DNA of 64,000 nucleotides from Clavulina sp. PMI_390 (GCA_015039315.1 WIDE01000070.1:109568-173567); one strand, 5' to 3'; numbered from the stretch's first letter, positions 1-13,905 are shown. Program-made: numbers and translations. The notes: generated from the letters alone by a model not told the origin.

Positions 1-854
1 GATCCCACGTAGAAGCAAGGTTGTCGAGCTAAAAACCCCTTTCCATGCCGTGAGGAGCGGGTTGGAGGGGATGGTGGAGCTATAACGTATCTTCCAGAAC
101 AGAGCAAAACCAGCTTCGTGGTAGGCCAGTCTAGCATAAGAAACGGCGGTCATTCCATGCAATGACAGGCGTTGTTCACTTACTCACTCACTTGAGGGAC
201 TCAGGGAGATGCTGGATCTCCACCGCAAATACTCCATGTGGAACAAACAATAGAATATGCGACCGTATATTCATAAGGGCTTCCCCCACTTCGCCATCGA
301 CTCTCTCAAAAAGGTTTTTACTCTTGAGTAGCGTCTGCATCATTTCAAGACCGAAATTTTGATAATGGGCCTTCGCTTTCGCATAAAGAGAAGGGAATAT
401 GCTCTTGGCCGTCCAAATCTCCATTATCATCATGCTAAACACATTAACGAGTGCCCACCAGACCGGGGACTGAGACCGATGGTTTCGGTTCAGCTTCGGG
501 GCAGGCAGTGTTTTTCGGTCTATTTTGAGCACTGACCTTTCTATTGATCCAATCTGCCTCCAGTTCGGCAGGTGAGAGGCTTCCTGCGAATGGGGCAATC
601 TCTAAGAGCAACGCAAGGACAGATTCAAAAGCACCAAACTGTTGGGCACGTTCGAGAATTCGGACCATGTCCCCAATATCCTGCCCCCTTAATGTTTCCT
701 GTAGCTGATAACATAAATAGTGGGCCTCAGAAGGAAGAGTCACATTGCGTGGCGAATCGGACGAAAGATCGAGGGTCCCTGGCTTGATGGATTCTAATAG
801 TGGGGATAAGGAAGAATAGACGGAATTCTGTGCCTCTTCTTCAGAGGAGATCAT
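1..854 (-). CDS. MYND-finger family protein, copy A (cut by left window edge)
   Basis: Paralogue of the complete gene at 1309-3167. Exons read on the minus strand are 854-537, 469-192 and 130-1, and the rest lies outside the window, so the MYND finger itself is not seen here. The first two exons are 318 and 278 nt, exactly as in copy B, and both copies share the stretches MISSEEEAQN, RAQQFGAF and LLLEIAPFAGSLSPAELE. Intron 1 is 470-536 and intron 2 is 131-191. The upstream alternative acceptor present in copy B (CATAG) is CATGG here, which supports the shared downstream acceptor CTAG. The start is uncertain: similarity between the copies continues upstream of Met 854 (an S-x-C-x-A-N-x-x-F-V stretch), and an in-frame ATG lies at 971. 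The function is unknown; the large basidiomycete MYND families are presumed to act in protein-protein interaction. Confidence 0.82.
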
Positions 855-1308
855 GGGAACGAAGAAGCCGTTTGCTTTGCAGGTGGATGCTTGATCTATT
901 GTGATAAAGTGCAGTAAATTGCGTGTAATGTTTGGCTCACTCGCGGTACCGAAAGGTGGGCTGCACGCCATGAACGATTGCTGCAGTGATAGTGACTACA
1001 CAAGGCTTCACCAGCATCTCCATTACGAGCCCTCTCAGCGGCTACATGCCATGCTCTGATTCCTAAGGCAAGTGAAGGGACTGGAATAGTCAGGTTTTGT
1101 GCTGCTTTTATCATCCTGTGTGAAGGCTCTTGACACACTACATGAATATGACTTCGATGCGTCCTATATTGATCCTGAAGCAACTATCTGCGCGGAGAGG
1201 CGCCGTATTGACCGTAAGCTACAACAGTAATATTCAGACGACGCTACATAAGTAGACAACGAGGCCGTTTTGGCGAGAGAGAACGTGCAAGTTGCCTTCA
1301 AACCACTT
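855..1308. other. Spacer between MYND copies A and B
   Basis: About 450 bp lies between the 3' end of copy B and the start chosen for copy A. Similarity to the region upstream of copy B (about 3170-3460) shows that the duplicated unit includes 5' sequence. That sequence may hold a short 5' exon, around the shared peptide DGDAGEAL or NGDAGEAL, whose splicing I could not settle. In this stretch copy B carries one base more than copy A. Confidence 0.5.
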
Positions 1309-3167
1309 TTACTTCTGATCTTCCCCCTTCCCGCAATATTTCTTGTGAATCCTCCAATCGCTGTGGAAATTTCAGAGCTTGGTCTTTTGCCCAGGGATAA
1401 TCGAAGGGACGTACGGCTTCTGGCATTGCACAGAGCAATAATACTGCACTTTGCACCGCGCACATTGCAGCTTTGCAGATTTGAGAGATGTGCAGCCTGG
1501 GAGTCCACATATTCGCTCGGGACTTCCAGGTGCTTCACGACGTTTTTTCCCTTCAAGCTCTCTGAACCAAGTGTCGAGAGTGGCCCATTCTTTCTTGACA
1601 CCATCGGACAGGTACGGTTTGGACATTGTCCTCTCTCGTATGATGCGGACTTGACGAGATAATTTAGACATCCGTGATGTATCGCGTAATTGGCTACGCG
1701 CAGCGACGCATAGTGAAGAAATTCCATCTATGACTTCGGGCATATCGTCTGCTTGAAGTGTAAATCAACAACCTGTTCTCACAATACCGCTAGTTAGCAT
1801 CAAGAGGTGAGTACTCACCAGAGGTTCTTTGCGCTTTGTCCATGGCCGACTGAGTGCTCTGCCAAACTTCCAGAATGAATAGCAGACCAGAATCTATGAG
1901 TTCGGTAGAGATCTGAAGCAGCTCGGAGATCACTGCTCTAGTGGCCACGGTCCTAATACACCGAATCCAGGCGTAAACCATGAAAAAGAACCAGGCAACT
2001 ATCGAGTCCTGGCCTAGGTTCTGTGTTGCATCCCAGAGCCTGGGAACAACGCTGAGCGCATGACTAACGGAATGAGTGATGAAGTTGTGTGATGTGAGAA
2101 CTCGAACCAAATCATCGTGGGAGTCGACAATGCTGGTCATAGCGAGTAGGCCCCACTCTTTTTCTGGATCTGTATCCAAGGCCAAGGGGTATTGGATCGT
2201 CTTGAAGCACTGGCCAATGAGCTCTTCATAAGAGCGTCCCGTCAAGCGAGGAATAACCCCAATCAACGAACCCGGCTCCTTGTTTAGCGATGTCAGGGCC
2301 AAGTCTTGGGTGATATCGCTTAGAAGCAAGGTCGTTGAGCTGAATAATCCTTTCCAGGTAGTGAGGAGCGGATTGGAAGGAACAGTGGAGCTGAAGCGTA
2401 TCTTCCAGAAAAAAGCAAATCCAGCTTCTGAATACGCCAGTCTAGTATATAAGATGGAGGTCATTCTATGGGATGACAGGAATATTTCGCTTAACCACTT
2501 ACTTGAGAGGCTCAGGGAGATGCTTAATCTCATCTCCATACACTCGATGTGGAACAAACAACAGAATGTGTGATCGAATATTCATAAGGACTGCCCCTAC
2601 TTTGCCGCCGACTCTCTCGAAAAGATTTTTGCTCTTGAGAAGCGACTGCATTAGTTCAAGTCCATACTCCTGATAATGGGCCTTTGTTTCGGCGTGAAGA
2701 GAAGGTAGTATGTCTTTGAATGTCGAAATCACAGTGACCACTATGCTAAAGACATCAACGAGGGCCCACCAGACCGGGGACTAGGGCCGTTTTTTTCTGT
2801 TCAGCATCGGGAGGAGTAGTATTTCTAGATTTGCCTCTTGTTTGCTAACCTTCCCATTAGCCGCATCTACTTCTAATTCGGCAGGCGAGAGGCTTCCTGC
2901 GAATGGAGCTATCTCTAAGAGCAAAGCAAGGACGGATTGGAAAGCACCGAACTGTTGGGCACGTTCGATATTTCGAATGGGATCTCCAATTTCTTCCCCC
3001 ACCATTGTTCCAAGGAGCTGAGAACATAGATTGTGGGCCTCAGAATGAATAGTCTGGTTGTAGTGCCGAGTCGAAGGAGCATCCACATATCCTGGGATGA
3101 TAGAATCTAGGAGTGGGCGCAAGGTGACGCAAACGGCGTTCTGGGCCTCTTCTTCAGACGAAATCAT
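1309..3167 (-). CDS. C-terminal MYND zinc-finger protein, copy B
   Basis: Five exons, minus strand: 3167-2850, 2780-2503, 2441-1819, 1748-1415, 1360-1309, giving 534 aa from Met 3167. All introns are GT-AG (69, 61, 70, 54 nt) and keep phase. The MYND finger lies at the very C-terminus and is complete only after the last intron is removed: C-x4-C, then CARC, YYCSVQC, then DWRIHKKYC, followed by seven residues and the stop. The ligand order (Cys pairs, H-K-x-x-C end) is the classical MYND pattern. The remaining 490 residues form a helical region with no domain I recognise. This architecture, a long alpha-helical body with a terminal MYND, is common in expanded Agaricomycete families of unknown function. 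An in-frame TAG lies upstream of Met 3167, so a longer protein would need an additional 5' exon. Copy A is its tandem duplicate. Confidence 0.88.
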
Positions 3168-4033
3168 GGAGACGAAGAGGTCGTTTGCTTCGCAGATGGA
3201 TTTTCTGTTCTGCTTCGTCTACTGTGTTTCGTGACAGGGTGCCGTAAATTGTGTGGAATATTTGGTTCACTCGCGGCACCGAAAAGGCGGTCTCGGTGCT
3301 ATGCCACAGAGATCGTGGATTTACAGGGCTTCGCCAGCGTCTCCATCGAGAAATCTATCAACGACTGCACGTGATGCCCTGATCCCTGAAACGAGTGGAG
3401 GGGCCAGAATAGCCGCGTTTCGCGCTGGCTTTTATCATCACCCATGGGTCTCTTGACGTACTGAGGGGAGCGACGGTCCCTTGGTTCACCGGTACCCCAC
3501 GTGCGCGCCCAGGGATCACTCCAGGTACTCTATTCCTACGTCGATTAATGAAAAGCCTATCGTGAGCAAACGGCATGACACCAGCAACGATGCATCAAGT
3601 GCCAGACCCACATGGATCAAGCACGCAGGCCGACGTCTCATCCAGACCTGGGCCTGGCCTAATCAGTCTAATACGTACTTATCTCCTTGCACATTGCCAC
3701 TACTGTAGCGTCATATTTCGCTTCTACTCTCTCCTCGCCTAGTATGATCTCAATATCATAACTTCGCAAGCTGAAGAGAACATGCGCCTGAGGCAACGAC
3801 GTATTTCGCGCATCATTGTCTGCTCCGTGTCGAGTAGGAGACGTTCTTGCCTCGTGGAGGGGTGCGCAGGCAGCGTGTGAGCAAAGACTGAGACGGGCCA
3901 TGCGCGCTCGTTCCAAAGTAAACTGGAGGATACAATTGCAGGCGGTGGAGAGCTCGAGGATGGGTGTTGCTGGTCTCAACACCAGCGACATTGTGGTTGA
4001 GGAACCCCAGCCTTTCTCCATGACCTAACTAAA
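3168..4033. other. Intergenic region upstream of MYND copy B
   Basis: Positions 3170-3460 are the duplicated 5' flank shared with copy A. Beyond that I see only an open minus-strand stretch at 3668-4021 (117 codons) with no recognisable domain and no conserved partner; I do not call it a gene. Confidence 0.4.
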
Positions 4034-4389
4034 TTACACAACCTTATTTATGAATGGCGATCCGATCATACCCGGAACTTCCGCTTTAGTCACCGTGCAG
4101 ACAATAGAGAATTTTATAGGTGCTGCCGCAGTGACACGATCAGTGGTCTGAAGCCGCAGTAAATCCAACCTCAGACAACACTGGACCTTCGCCCTACCGT
4201 AACTCAGGAGGCAGAGCGCAACGAGGGATTCACCCCTTCTCGGCCGGGTCGGATCTGCACTGTTTCGCATGTTGCGGGATAGCTGATCACCTCGAAAATC
4301 ATCCTTGCATGGGTGCTCAAGGAGCCTAGAACGAAAAGGATCATGGAGAGGCAGCCGAGCGCACCAACAAGCCACTTGAAGGAATTCAA
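4034..4389 (-). CDS. Possible small secreted or membrane-anchored protein
   Basis: Two-exon model 4389-4234 and 4147-4034 with a GT-AG intron (4148-4233) that keeps frame and yields 89 aa. Residues 1-29 form a clear hydrophobic signal or anchor (MNSFKWLVGALGCLSMILFV then LGSLSTHA). They are followed by a short Cys-containing stretch (YPATCETVQI) that resembles the start of a common class of basidiomycete secreted or GPI-type proteins (PATCExVQI-like). The mature part is short and has only two cysteines. Without the splice the first exon would end after 61 residues. The signal segment is seen directly; the splice and the family likeness are inference. It could instead be a truncated remnant of a longer gene. 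Confidence 0.35.
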
Positions 4390-5088
4390 ATTTCAATGAA
4401 GACCGAATTACATCGGCTCCCTCAATATATATTTCTGGCGAGAGATCTTCATCCCAATGCTTGGCCTTGACAACCTCACTCTAAACCCAACAACCTCACG
4501 ACGCCACCCTTGGACAGCACGACACTAGCTCGTATGTAGAACAACAAATCACACAATCACTCGACACAAGCGCGGCGTTAGAACAAAAGATCCATGTATA
4601 ATGATCAGTCGATCTAGCTAAGAACAGCTGGGTGATGGATACAGTGGGGGGTATGAACGAGACGAGGTGGCTTGTGAGAAGCCAAAAAGTACGAAATGTG
4701 AAGGGAGTGGTGGTGGACTGGTGACGACAGCACTAGATAATGGGGGACGAGTAGAAGGAATAGTTAGCTTACTATCGTGAAAGCAAGGTGAAGCGTAGGA
4801 AACACTTACAATAGGATACACAAAGCCAAAGACCCAGAAGTGAAACGACCCTATTCGGGCGATAATTTGAGGTTGAAAAAGGTGGCCTATTAGGAAAATG
4901 TTAGATTGAGAACGAGATGATCCAAGTTTGCAGAATCGTGTGTGGACTAACAGAAAATGGAACGAAAATTCAGCAGCGGGAACCAAGTCGATCGCACGAG
5001 GTGTGATTCATTGTGAACCTATGGCAGGCAGAACCAATTAGGACTAGAATTAGAGCGAACGATGAAGAGCGAGGCGTGCGTACATCTC
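4390..5088. other. Intergenic / presumed 3' UTR of the pheromone-like gene
   Basis: No convincing coding region. The minus-strand open stretch 4618-4986 has no recognisable domain and probably belongs to the 3' untranslated sequence of the pheromone-like gene, since it lies directly downstream in the same orientation. Confidence 0.4.
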
Positions 5089-5214
5089 TTAGATGATGAT
5101 GCAGCTGGTCTGGCTGCTGCTGCTGCTATTCGTGTCGACGGTAACGTCTTGTGGGGTGGAAGTAGCCTCGGTGGCGGCGGTGGTGGGAGCGAAGAAGAAG
5201 GCGAAGGCGTCCAT
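5089..5214 (-). CDS. Putative lipopeptide pheromone precursor (CAAX terminus)
   Basis: A 41-codon open frame that starts MDAFAFFFAP and ends SCIII followed by stop. Basidiomycete mating-pheromone precursors are 40-100 aa peptides that very often begin MDAF or MDSF, have an acidic/Thr-rich spacer, and end in a CAAX box that is prenylated, trimmed and carboxymethylated. All three features are present: CIII is a valid CaaX, although the final Ile favours geranylgeranylation, whereas most known fungal pheromones end in Ala, Ser, Cys or Met. The Ser-rich stretch just before the CAAX would form much of the mature peptide, and I do not see the usual charged processing pair. A TATA box about 100 nt upstream of the ATG (5309-5317) supports a short transcript starting here rather than the longer in-frame reading from 5346. 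I found no STE3 receptor in the window, so this may be a non-mating-type pheromone-like gene. Confidence 0.62.
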   Translation of the reverse strand: MDAFAFFFAPTTAATEATSTPQDVTVDTNSSSSSQTSCIII

Positions 5215-5308
5215 GTCAAAAGTTGAGCTTGGGGGTGGAGCGAAGGGGACGAAAGACGAAGGCGTGAGGGTGGGGCTGGGTGGTGAGGTGAAATCCTTGG
5301 TGGCCTGG

Positions 5309-5317
5309 ATATTTATA
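5309..5317 (-). promoter_or_regulatory. TATA box of the pheromone-like gene
   Basis: The minus strand reads CTATAAATATCC here, about 95 nt upstream of the ATG at 5214. This leaves room for a start site near 5285 and a 5' UTR of about 70 nt. Confidence 0.5.
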
Positions 5318-6570
5318 GAGCTGGGAGGAGGGTATGAAGCATACAATGAACCAGCGGGTGTAAAGGTGGTTGTCCGCAGAGCCGTTTGGCAACGGATTCA
5401 AAAACTCGAGTCAATTCCAGAGCCACGCAGCAGCGTCAGTGCGGCCATAAGGCCCTTCCAGATCATCGGAGGCTATTCCGGACAACATAATAGCTTTGTT
5501 CACCATTGTCCATGCTACAGGAGTGGATGCGGGCGATAAGCGCTAGGAAACACCGGCATGGGCAGGGGAAGCCATGGAAACGTCGGGGGAGTCATGGTAG
5601 GATTTAGTGAGGCCGGAAGCATAAGGAAGCATAATGCATCCGCAAGGCACCATCTGGCTGGCGAAGATATTGTACAGGCTCATAGATTGTTCCAGGAGAT
5701 GAAAGCCTAATACAAAAATAATCCCACTAAATCCACGAGTAAACCAGACAGAGGAAAGTGAAGGGATGCGTGAGGAGAGGCAGCTGGCGATCAATCTCCC
5801 TTTGTTCATTTGTTAGAGCATGGGGACCGTTCTACGGGGGAAAAGAAGAAGTATCAAGCTGTTATCCACTGAAGAGGCGTCAGGTGCGATCAGTCGACTG
5901 GTTGGGGGATACACGAATAACAAGAACAAAACAGACCACCACCCACAGGACGCTATCATGAATCCGTCGGCCTTAACCATGTTTACGACACGTTGAATAT
6001 AAGGAGCAGGGGGACTACTGGGCGTCAGTGTGCAGATATGTCGTGTGAACGCTGACTCAACGCTAGAGAAGGCCGCCAGGGTCGCCGGTGAAATGACACA
6101 GTTGTTCAAGCAAAAGAACCCAGTATCAAGCATTCGCAGTCTGAAGACGATTATCATTGTTGTAACGAGAACGTTTCCTGGAGCCACAGCAAGTTGGAAG
6201 TGGGAAGGAGGCGACTCTGATGAGAGATACGACGTGGGTATGCTCGTCCACCCCACCTTCCTATTTCGGCGGCGCTTAATGTGGGTTTCTGAACCAGCCA
6301 GAAAATCCGATCTGCCAAATCCTCTCCCAGACCTTGTAATTCGTTGACTCATGGCCCCAAATATGACCTTTGGTGTTGCATCTGGGCTTGCGTGCTAATC
6401 TAGGTACGAGTGAGGACGTCGCGTCAGCCGCTACACTGGAGCGACCACGTTACAGGTCTGACTCGTTCAGCAATCCAAACAGGGTTCTGGAGAGTCGATA
6501 TAGCATTTGCAAGTATGTAGGACTAATTCAGCTATCTGATATATCCATATCCCCCCATGAAATCCAACTA
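5318..6570. other. Intergenic, no supportable gene
   Basis: Two minus-strand open stretches (5543-5809 and 5813-6352) contain hydrophobic segments (for example around GFSGIIFVLGF and GWWSVLFLLFVYP). They cannot be joined by credible splice sites into a known membrane family, and they do not carry STE3 motifs. They may be a decayed gene or chance. Confidence 0.4.
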
Positions 6571-7932
6571 TTACGCTACAGTACTGTCAACTCGTACGAC
6601 GAGTTTCCCTGCTACCTTTGCGCGTTTGTACGTACCAATAACCTCTGGGAGACTTTCCAATCCATCAAAAACTTTCTTCTCAACGAATATTTCGTTCTTT
6701 TGGTCTCCCACCAAATCGAACAAGGCCTGCATGTCCTCTGACGATCCAATATTTGAACCAAATAGTCGGACGTCTCTGAAGATGAATTCGCCATATGGGA
6801 CGCGAACTCCATCTGCTGGTAAAGCGACTATCACCGCGGTGCCATGCGTCTTCGTAATTGCACACGCCGTGGCTGACGCTGTGGGGTGCTCTGTCAGAAT
6901 GATGCTCGCGCTGACGCCTCTCCCACCCGTCGCAGCTTGTACAGCTTTCACCACCCCATCATTACCACCAGCAAGCGCGTCGATCGTAACATCTGCGCGT
7001 GCACGACGCGTCAGCTCGAGCCCTTCGCTTCGCGCATCAATTCCTATGACTTTGAGATTGACGGCTTTTGCAAATTGTACCAGCAAGTGGCCAAGGCCTC
7101 CACCACTACCCAACACAGCGATCCAATCATCCTCTTTGAGGGGAGGCTGAGATTGAGCGCGAGCGACTTGGAGCGCTCGGAATGCCGTGAGGCCCGCGCA
7201 GGTGAGGGGTGCAGCGTCAGCGAAAGTCATGTTGTCTGGCAGGCGCACGGCGAAGCGATAATCCACGAGGGTATACTCTTGGAACGCGCCAGGGAGTGTC
7301 CAGACACCGACAAACCCACTCTGGTGGGCACAGTGCTGGTTATACTTCAGCGTAACTGGGCTCCCTTCTGCAGAATACGTCATTGTGCAGTCCTCACAGG
7401 TGTCGCACATTCCCGCACCACCGGCCGCGGCGATTCGATCACCCAGCTTGAAGCCTCCCTTGGTCGCGGCATCGCTCCCTAGCTGCACAATAACCCCAGT
7501 GGGTTCATGCGAGCCTGCGAGCTGTGAGGGGGAAGGATCGACGCCTGGCTTCGCTGGGCCATCGCCTTCTAGTATTTGGAGGTCTGTGTGACAGAAGGAG
7601 GCGACAGCGACCTTTATCAGGATCTGATATGGTAGAAGATTGTGGAATGACGGAGGGAGAGGAACGTCGACAAGTTCGTATGCTGGGGAATCTTTTGAAT
7701 ACTATAGGCGTGTTGAACAGAGCATTAGCGATCAATCTCAGACCGGAACTTTTTGACAATGGGCATATCGCCAGGCACAGTCCCTGCCCCTCACAGAAAG
7801 AGACTCTTCATGTCGTTATGTGTAGCACATGACATGCCCGAGATTTCTCCTCTGGGGTTCGAATTTCCTAAAGGTGATGAAGCTTACCTTGGCTACGATT
7901 GCGGCCTTCATTTTTTCCGGAAGTGAGGGCAT
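6571..7932 (-). CDS. Zinc-dependent alcohol dehydrogenase (MDR superfamily, AdhP-like)
   Basis: Two exons, 7932-7888 (15 codons) and 7701-6571, separated by a 186-nt intron with GTAAGC donor and TATAG acceptor; 391 aa. The order of motifs is that of medium-chain zinc alcohol dehydrogenases: N-terminal MKAA-type strand, catalytic-zinc motif SFCHTDLQ, GSHEPTG carrying the His-Glu pair, structural-zinc loop CDTCEDC plus a distal Cys (HCAHQ), and the dinucleotide-binding turn GSGGGLGH followed by VIGID. It oxidises primary or secondary alcohols, or reduces the corresponding aldehydes, with NAD(P); the substrate cannot be read from sequence. Length slightly exceeds the usual 340-360 aa, mainly through an insert after the catalytic CHTD. 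It is transcribed divergently from the polyol dehydrogenase at 8240 and shares its promoter with it. Confidence 0.92.
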
Positions 7933-7993
7933 TGTGGTTCGTTGAGAAAGGTCAAGGTGGACGGAATCGACTCCCTATAAAGTCTAGAGGGCG

Positions 7994-8046
7994 GTGGAGG
8001 TGCCTACATCATAGTGTATATGCCTCCACTGTGGCAGCAGTGGAGG
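7994..8046. promoter_or_regulatory. Cluster of CreA/Mig1-like sites in the divergent promoter
   Basis: Three copies of GTGGAG, which fits the fungal carbon-catabolite repressor consensus SYGGRG, lie in the 307 bp between the two dehydrogenase starts: 7994-7999 (+), 8024-8029 (-) and 8040-8045 (+). Paired sites are the typical arrangement of functional CreA/Cre1 targets. The match is to a short degenerate consensus, so the role is inferred. Confidence 0.45.
8023..8046. repeat. Perfect 9-bp inverted repeat
   Basis: CCTCCACTG at 8023-8031 and its exact complement CAGTGGAGG at 8038-8046 are separated by 6 bp. Each arm contains one GTGGAG element. It lies near the middle of the divergent promoter and could be a palindromic operator. 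Confidence 0.8.
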
Positions 8047-8153
8047 TGGCAGTGTCACTCCAAAGTTGGTCGGCCCGCCAGCATCCGAACAGACTTCGAG
8101 AAGTTCTGTCACAGCACACGGTCACTTGACGGTTCATGCATTCCCCATCGAGG

Positions 8154-8159
8154 TATAAA
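8154..8159 (+). promoter_or_regulatory. TATA box of the polyol dehydrogenase gene
   Basis: GGTATAAAGCC lies about 80 nt upstream of the ATG at 8240, the same spacing seen before the short-chain dehydrogenase genes of this window. Confidence 0.5.
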
Positions 8160-8239
8160 GCCTTGATTGATGATGACAGACTCTCTTTCGCCTCCAAACT
8201 CTCCTCTTCTGTCCCAGATAATCGCTACCGATCGCTGCA

Positions 8240-9968
8240 ATGCTTCCCGCCGAACTTGCTGGTATTCAGGTGCATAACTTCCAGATCTTCACTCTACGCT
8301 TTATCTGAACTACGCAAAAACTCCTCTCCGGCTCCTCGCTTGGACTATTATAACATCTATTCCATCGTAAAATGCTCTACGCTTGCCGCTTTCATGGTGT
8401 CGACCTTTCTAGCCTGCGCTCTACGATCCCGAGATCGTTCTGAAATCTCCAGAATTTAAGATTCTCAGTCCCAACGATAAAATTCCAGCGGATAAGTCCA
8501 AAAATATCGCTTGCTTCACCAACCCAGGACATGATCTGCATCTCGTTGAGAAGCCCATCCCCAAACCTGGCCAAGGACAAGTTCTAGTACATGTTAGGGC
8601 ATGCGGGATTTGCGGAAGTGATGTGCATTTCTGGAAGCACGGTCGCATTGGTCAGTTAACTTCATAACACATTATCAGGCGACTTCGGCTCTTAAATCTA
8701 AAACTTGTACTTCCTAGGCGAGACTATGGGTAAGATTTCATTGCATGAGGACCTATCGACAACGTCAAAATAATTTTGGGCCTTTTGCCTTCATCATTCA
8801 GTCGTCTGTGCCGAGAATGGTCTTGGTCATGAGGCTGCTGGCGAAGTTCTCGAAGTTGGTGAGGGTGTAACGGAGTGGAAGAAGGGCGATCGAGTGGCGA
8901 TCGAGGCTGGTGTTCCATGCTCCAAGCCTTCATGCGAGTTTTGTCGTATTGGGAGGTATAATGCTTGTCCCGAGGTCAGCTTCTATGTGGTCCAAATTTC
9001 GCAGAGTGGCTCTCGATGGTGATTTGGCAACTGCGTTCCTAGGTCATCTTCTTCTCCACCCCTCCTTATCATGGTCTCCTCACCCGCTATCATGTCCACC
9101 CTGCTGGTACGTTTCACTTTTTGAGAGAAATTTGATCATTTATCGTGCCACTGAATGTTCCACTCTCATCAGCATGGCTCCACCGTCTTCCTGACTCCTT
9201 GTCCTACGAGGAAGGCGCACTTTGCGAGCCCCTTGCGGTCGCCCTTGCCGGTATCGAGCGGGCCGAACTACGTCTGGGCGATCCTACCCTCATCTGCGGT
9301 GCTGGGCCTATCGGCATTGTCTCGCTTCTGTCTGCCCGTGCTGCTGGAGCTGAACCAATTGTGATCACTGATCTTGATGCGAGCCGCCTCGCTTTCGCGA
9401 AGAAAGTCGTCCCGGGAGTTACCACGGTGCAAGTAGATAGGAACGACAGCGCAAAAGAGACCGCTAAGAAGATCAGGGCTGCCTTTAGTAACATTGTCCC
9501 CCGAGTCGCTCTTGAGTGCACTGGTGTGGAGAGCAGCGTGCACACTGCGATCTACGTGAGCATGTTCTTATAGTAGCCCTTGCATCCTGCACCTGAATGC
9601 TCACTCATTCCCCCTTCTCTAACAGAGCGTGAAGTTCGGCGGTCTCGTTTTCGTCATTGGTGTTGGGAAGGAACTCCAGGTCAGTTTTATCTTATCCGCT
9701 GGCCTACTGATGGCTAACACATCTTTGCGCTCCATGCTGCTAGAGCATCCCTTTCATGCATCTTTCCGCGCATGAGATCGATCTCAAGTACCAATACCGC
9801 TACGCCGAGCAGTACCCGAAGGCCATTAGGCTGATTGCGTCGGGTCTCATCGATGTGAAGCCTTTGGTCACCCATCGTTTCAAGCTCGAGGAGGCACTTG
9901 AGGCGTTCGAGATAGCAGCAGACTATAGCAAAGGGAGCATTAAGGTGCAGATAGTCGATGAGGACTGA
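8240..9968 (+). CDS. Polyol dehydrogenase (L-arabinitol 4-/xylitol dehydrogenase family)
   Basis: Eight exons: 8240-8269, 8413-8650, 8718-8729, 8802-8974, 9043-9106, 9173-9555, 9626-9679, 9744-9968; all junctions keep phase and give 392 aa. The protein is a sorbitol-dehydrogenase-type zinc enzyme. Catalytic zinc ligands are in CGICGSDVHFW and GLGHEAAGEV and the Glu of ALCEPLAVALAG; the structural zinc loop is C-x5-C-x2-C-x7-C (PCSKPSCEFCRIGRYNAC). The nucleotide fold has GAGPIG, and VITDLD ends in an Asp, which favours NAD over NADP. Fungal members oxidise L-arabinitol, xylitol or sorbitol in pentose catabolism; the sequence does not decide between them. The third exon is only 12 nt (GETM region). 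The first exon, with its long 143-nt intron and GTGCAT donor, is the least certain part. Shares a promoter with the gene at 7932. Confidence 0.92.
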
Positions 9969-10257
9969 ATTCCGTGCTTCTATCAGCATGTGCAACACTT
10001 GCAGTGAACCACAGTCATGTGAAGGCTGTGATTCTTATGTGTTTTGTACATCTATACTAGTTATCCGGTGGGGAGTGTCAACGCTGTATTAGATAACAAG
10101 TAAACCCAATGGTGATTGATTCTTATAATGACGCAGGTAGAGAAAACAACAATGGATGATAGAATATCCTTCATGTCCAAAGGGTATCAGACCTTGGCAC
10201 ATTACACGAGGTCAAGGGAGAGCTAATATAGGTCTATAAGATATCCAGACACCACGT

Positions 10258-13905
<3,648 letters not shown>

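Noticed and set aside
2442..2502. Shorter 37-nt version of intron 2 in MYND copy B using the upstream AG at 2466
   Set aside because: The intron would be too short and copy A lacks that AG; the 61-nt version fits both copies.
3668..4021. Minus-strand 117-codon frame upstream of the MYND genes
   Set aside because: No domain, not conserved in the duplicated copy, composition unremarkable.
5093..5539. Plus-strand open frame of 148 codons with a signal-peptide-like start
   Set aside because: It lies antisense to the pheromone-like gene and its promoter; the hydrophobic start is the mirror of the Ser/Asp-rich sense sequence, and the frame has no domain.
5543..6352. Minus-strand open frames with hydrophobic segments, considered as a STE3 pheromone receptor next to the pheromone-like gene
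   Set aside because: No STE3 motifs, no consistent splice sites joining the segments, and no seven-helix pattern.
6886..7482. Plus-strand open frame of 198 codons
   Set aside because: Antisense shadow of the zinc alcohol dehydrogenase, whose motifs are complete on the minus strand.
7831..7870. TTCGAAT-containing stretch resembling a tRNA T-arm
   Set aside because: No acceptor, D or anticodon arms fold around it; it lies within an intron of the alcohol dehydrogenase gene.
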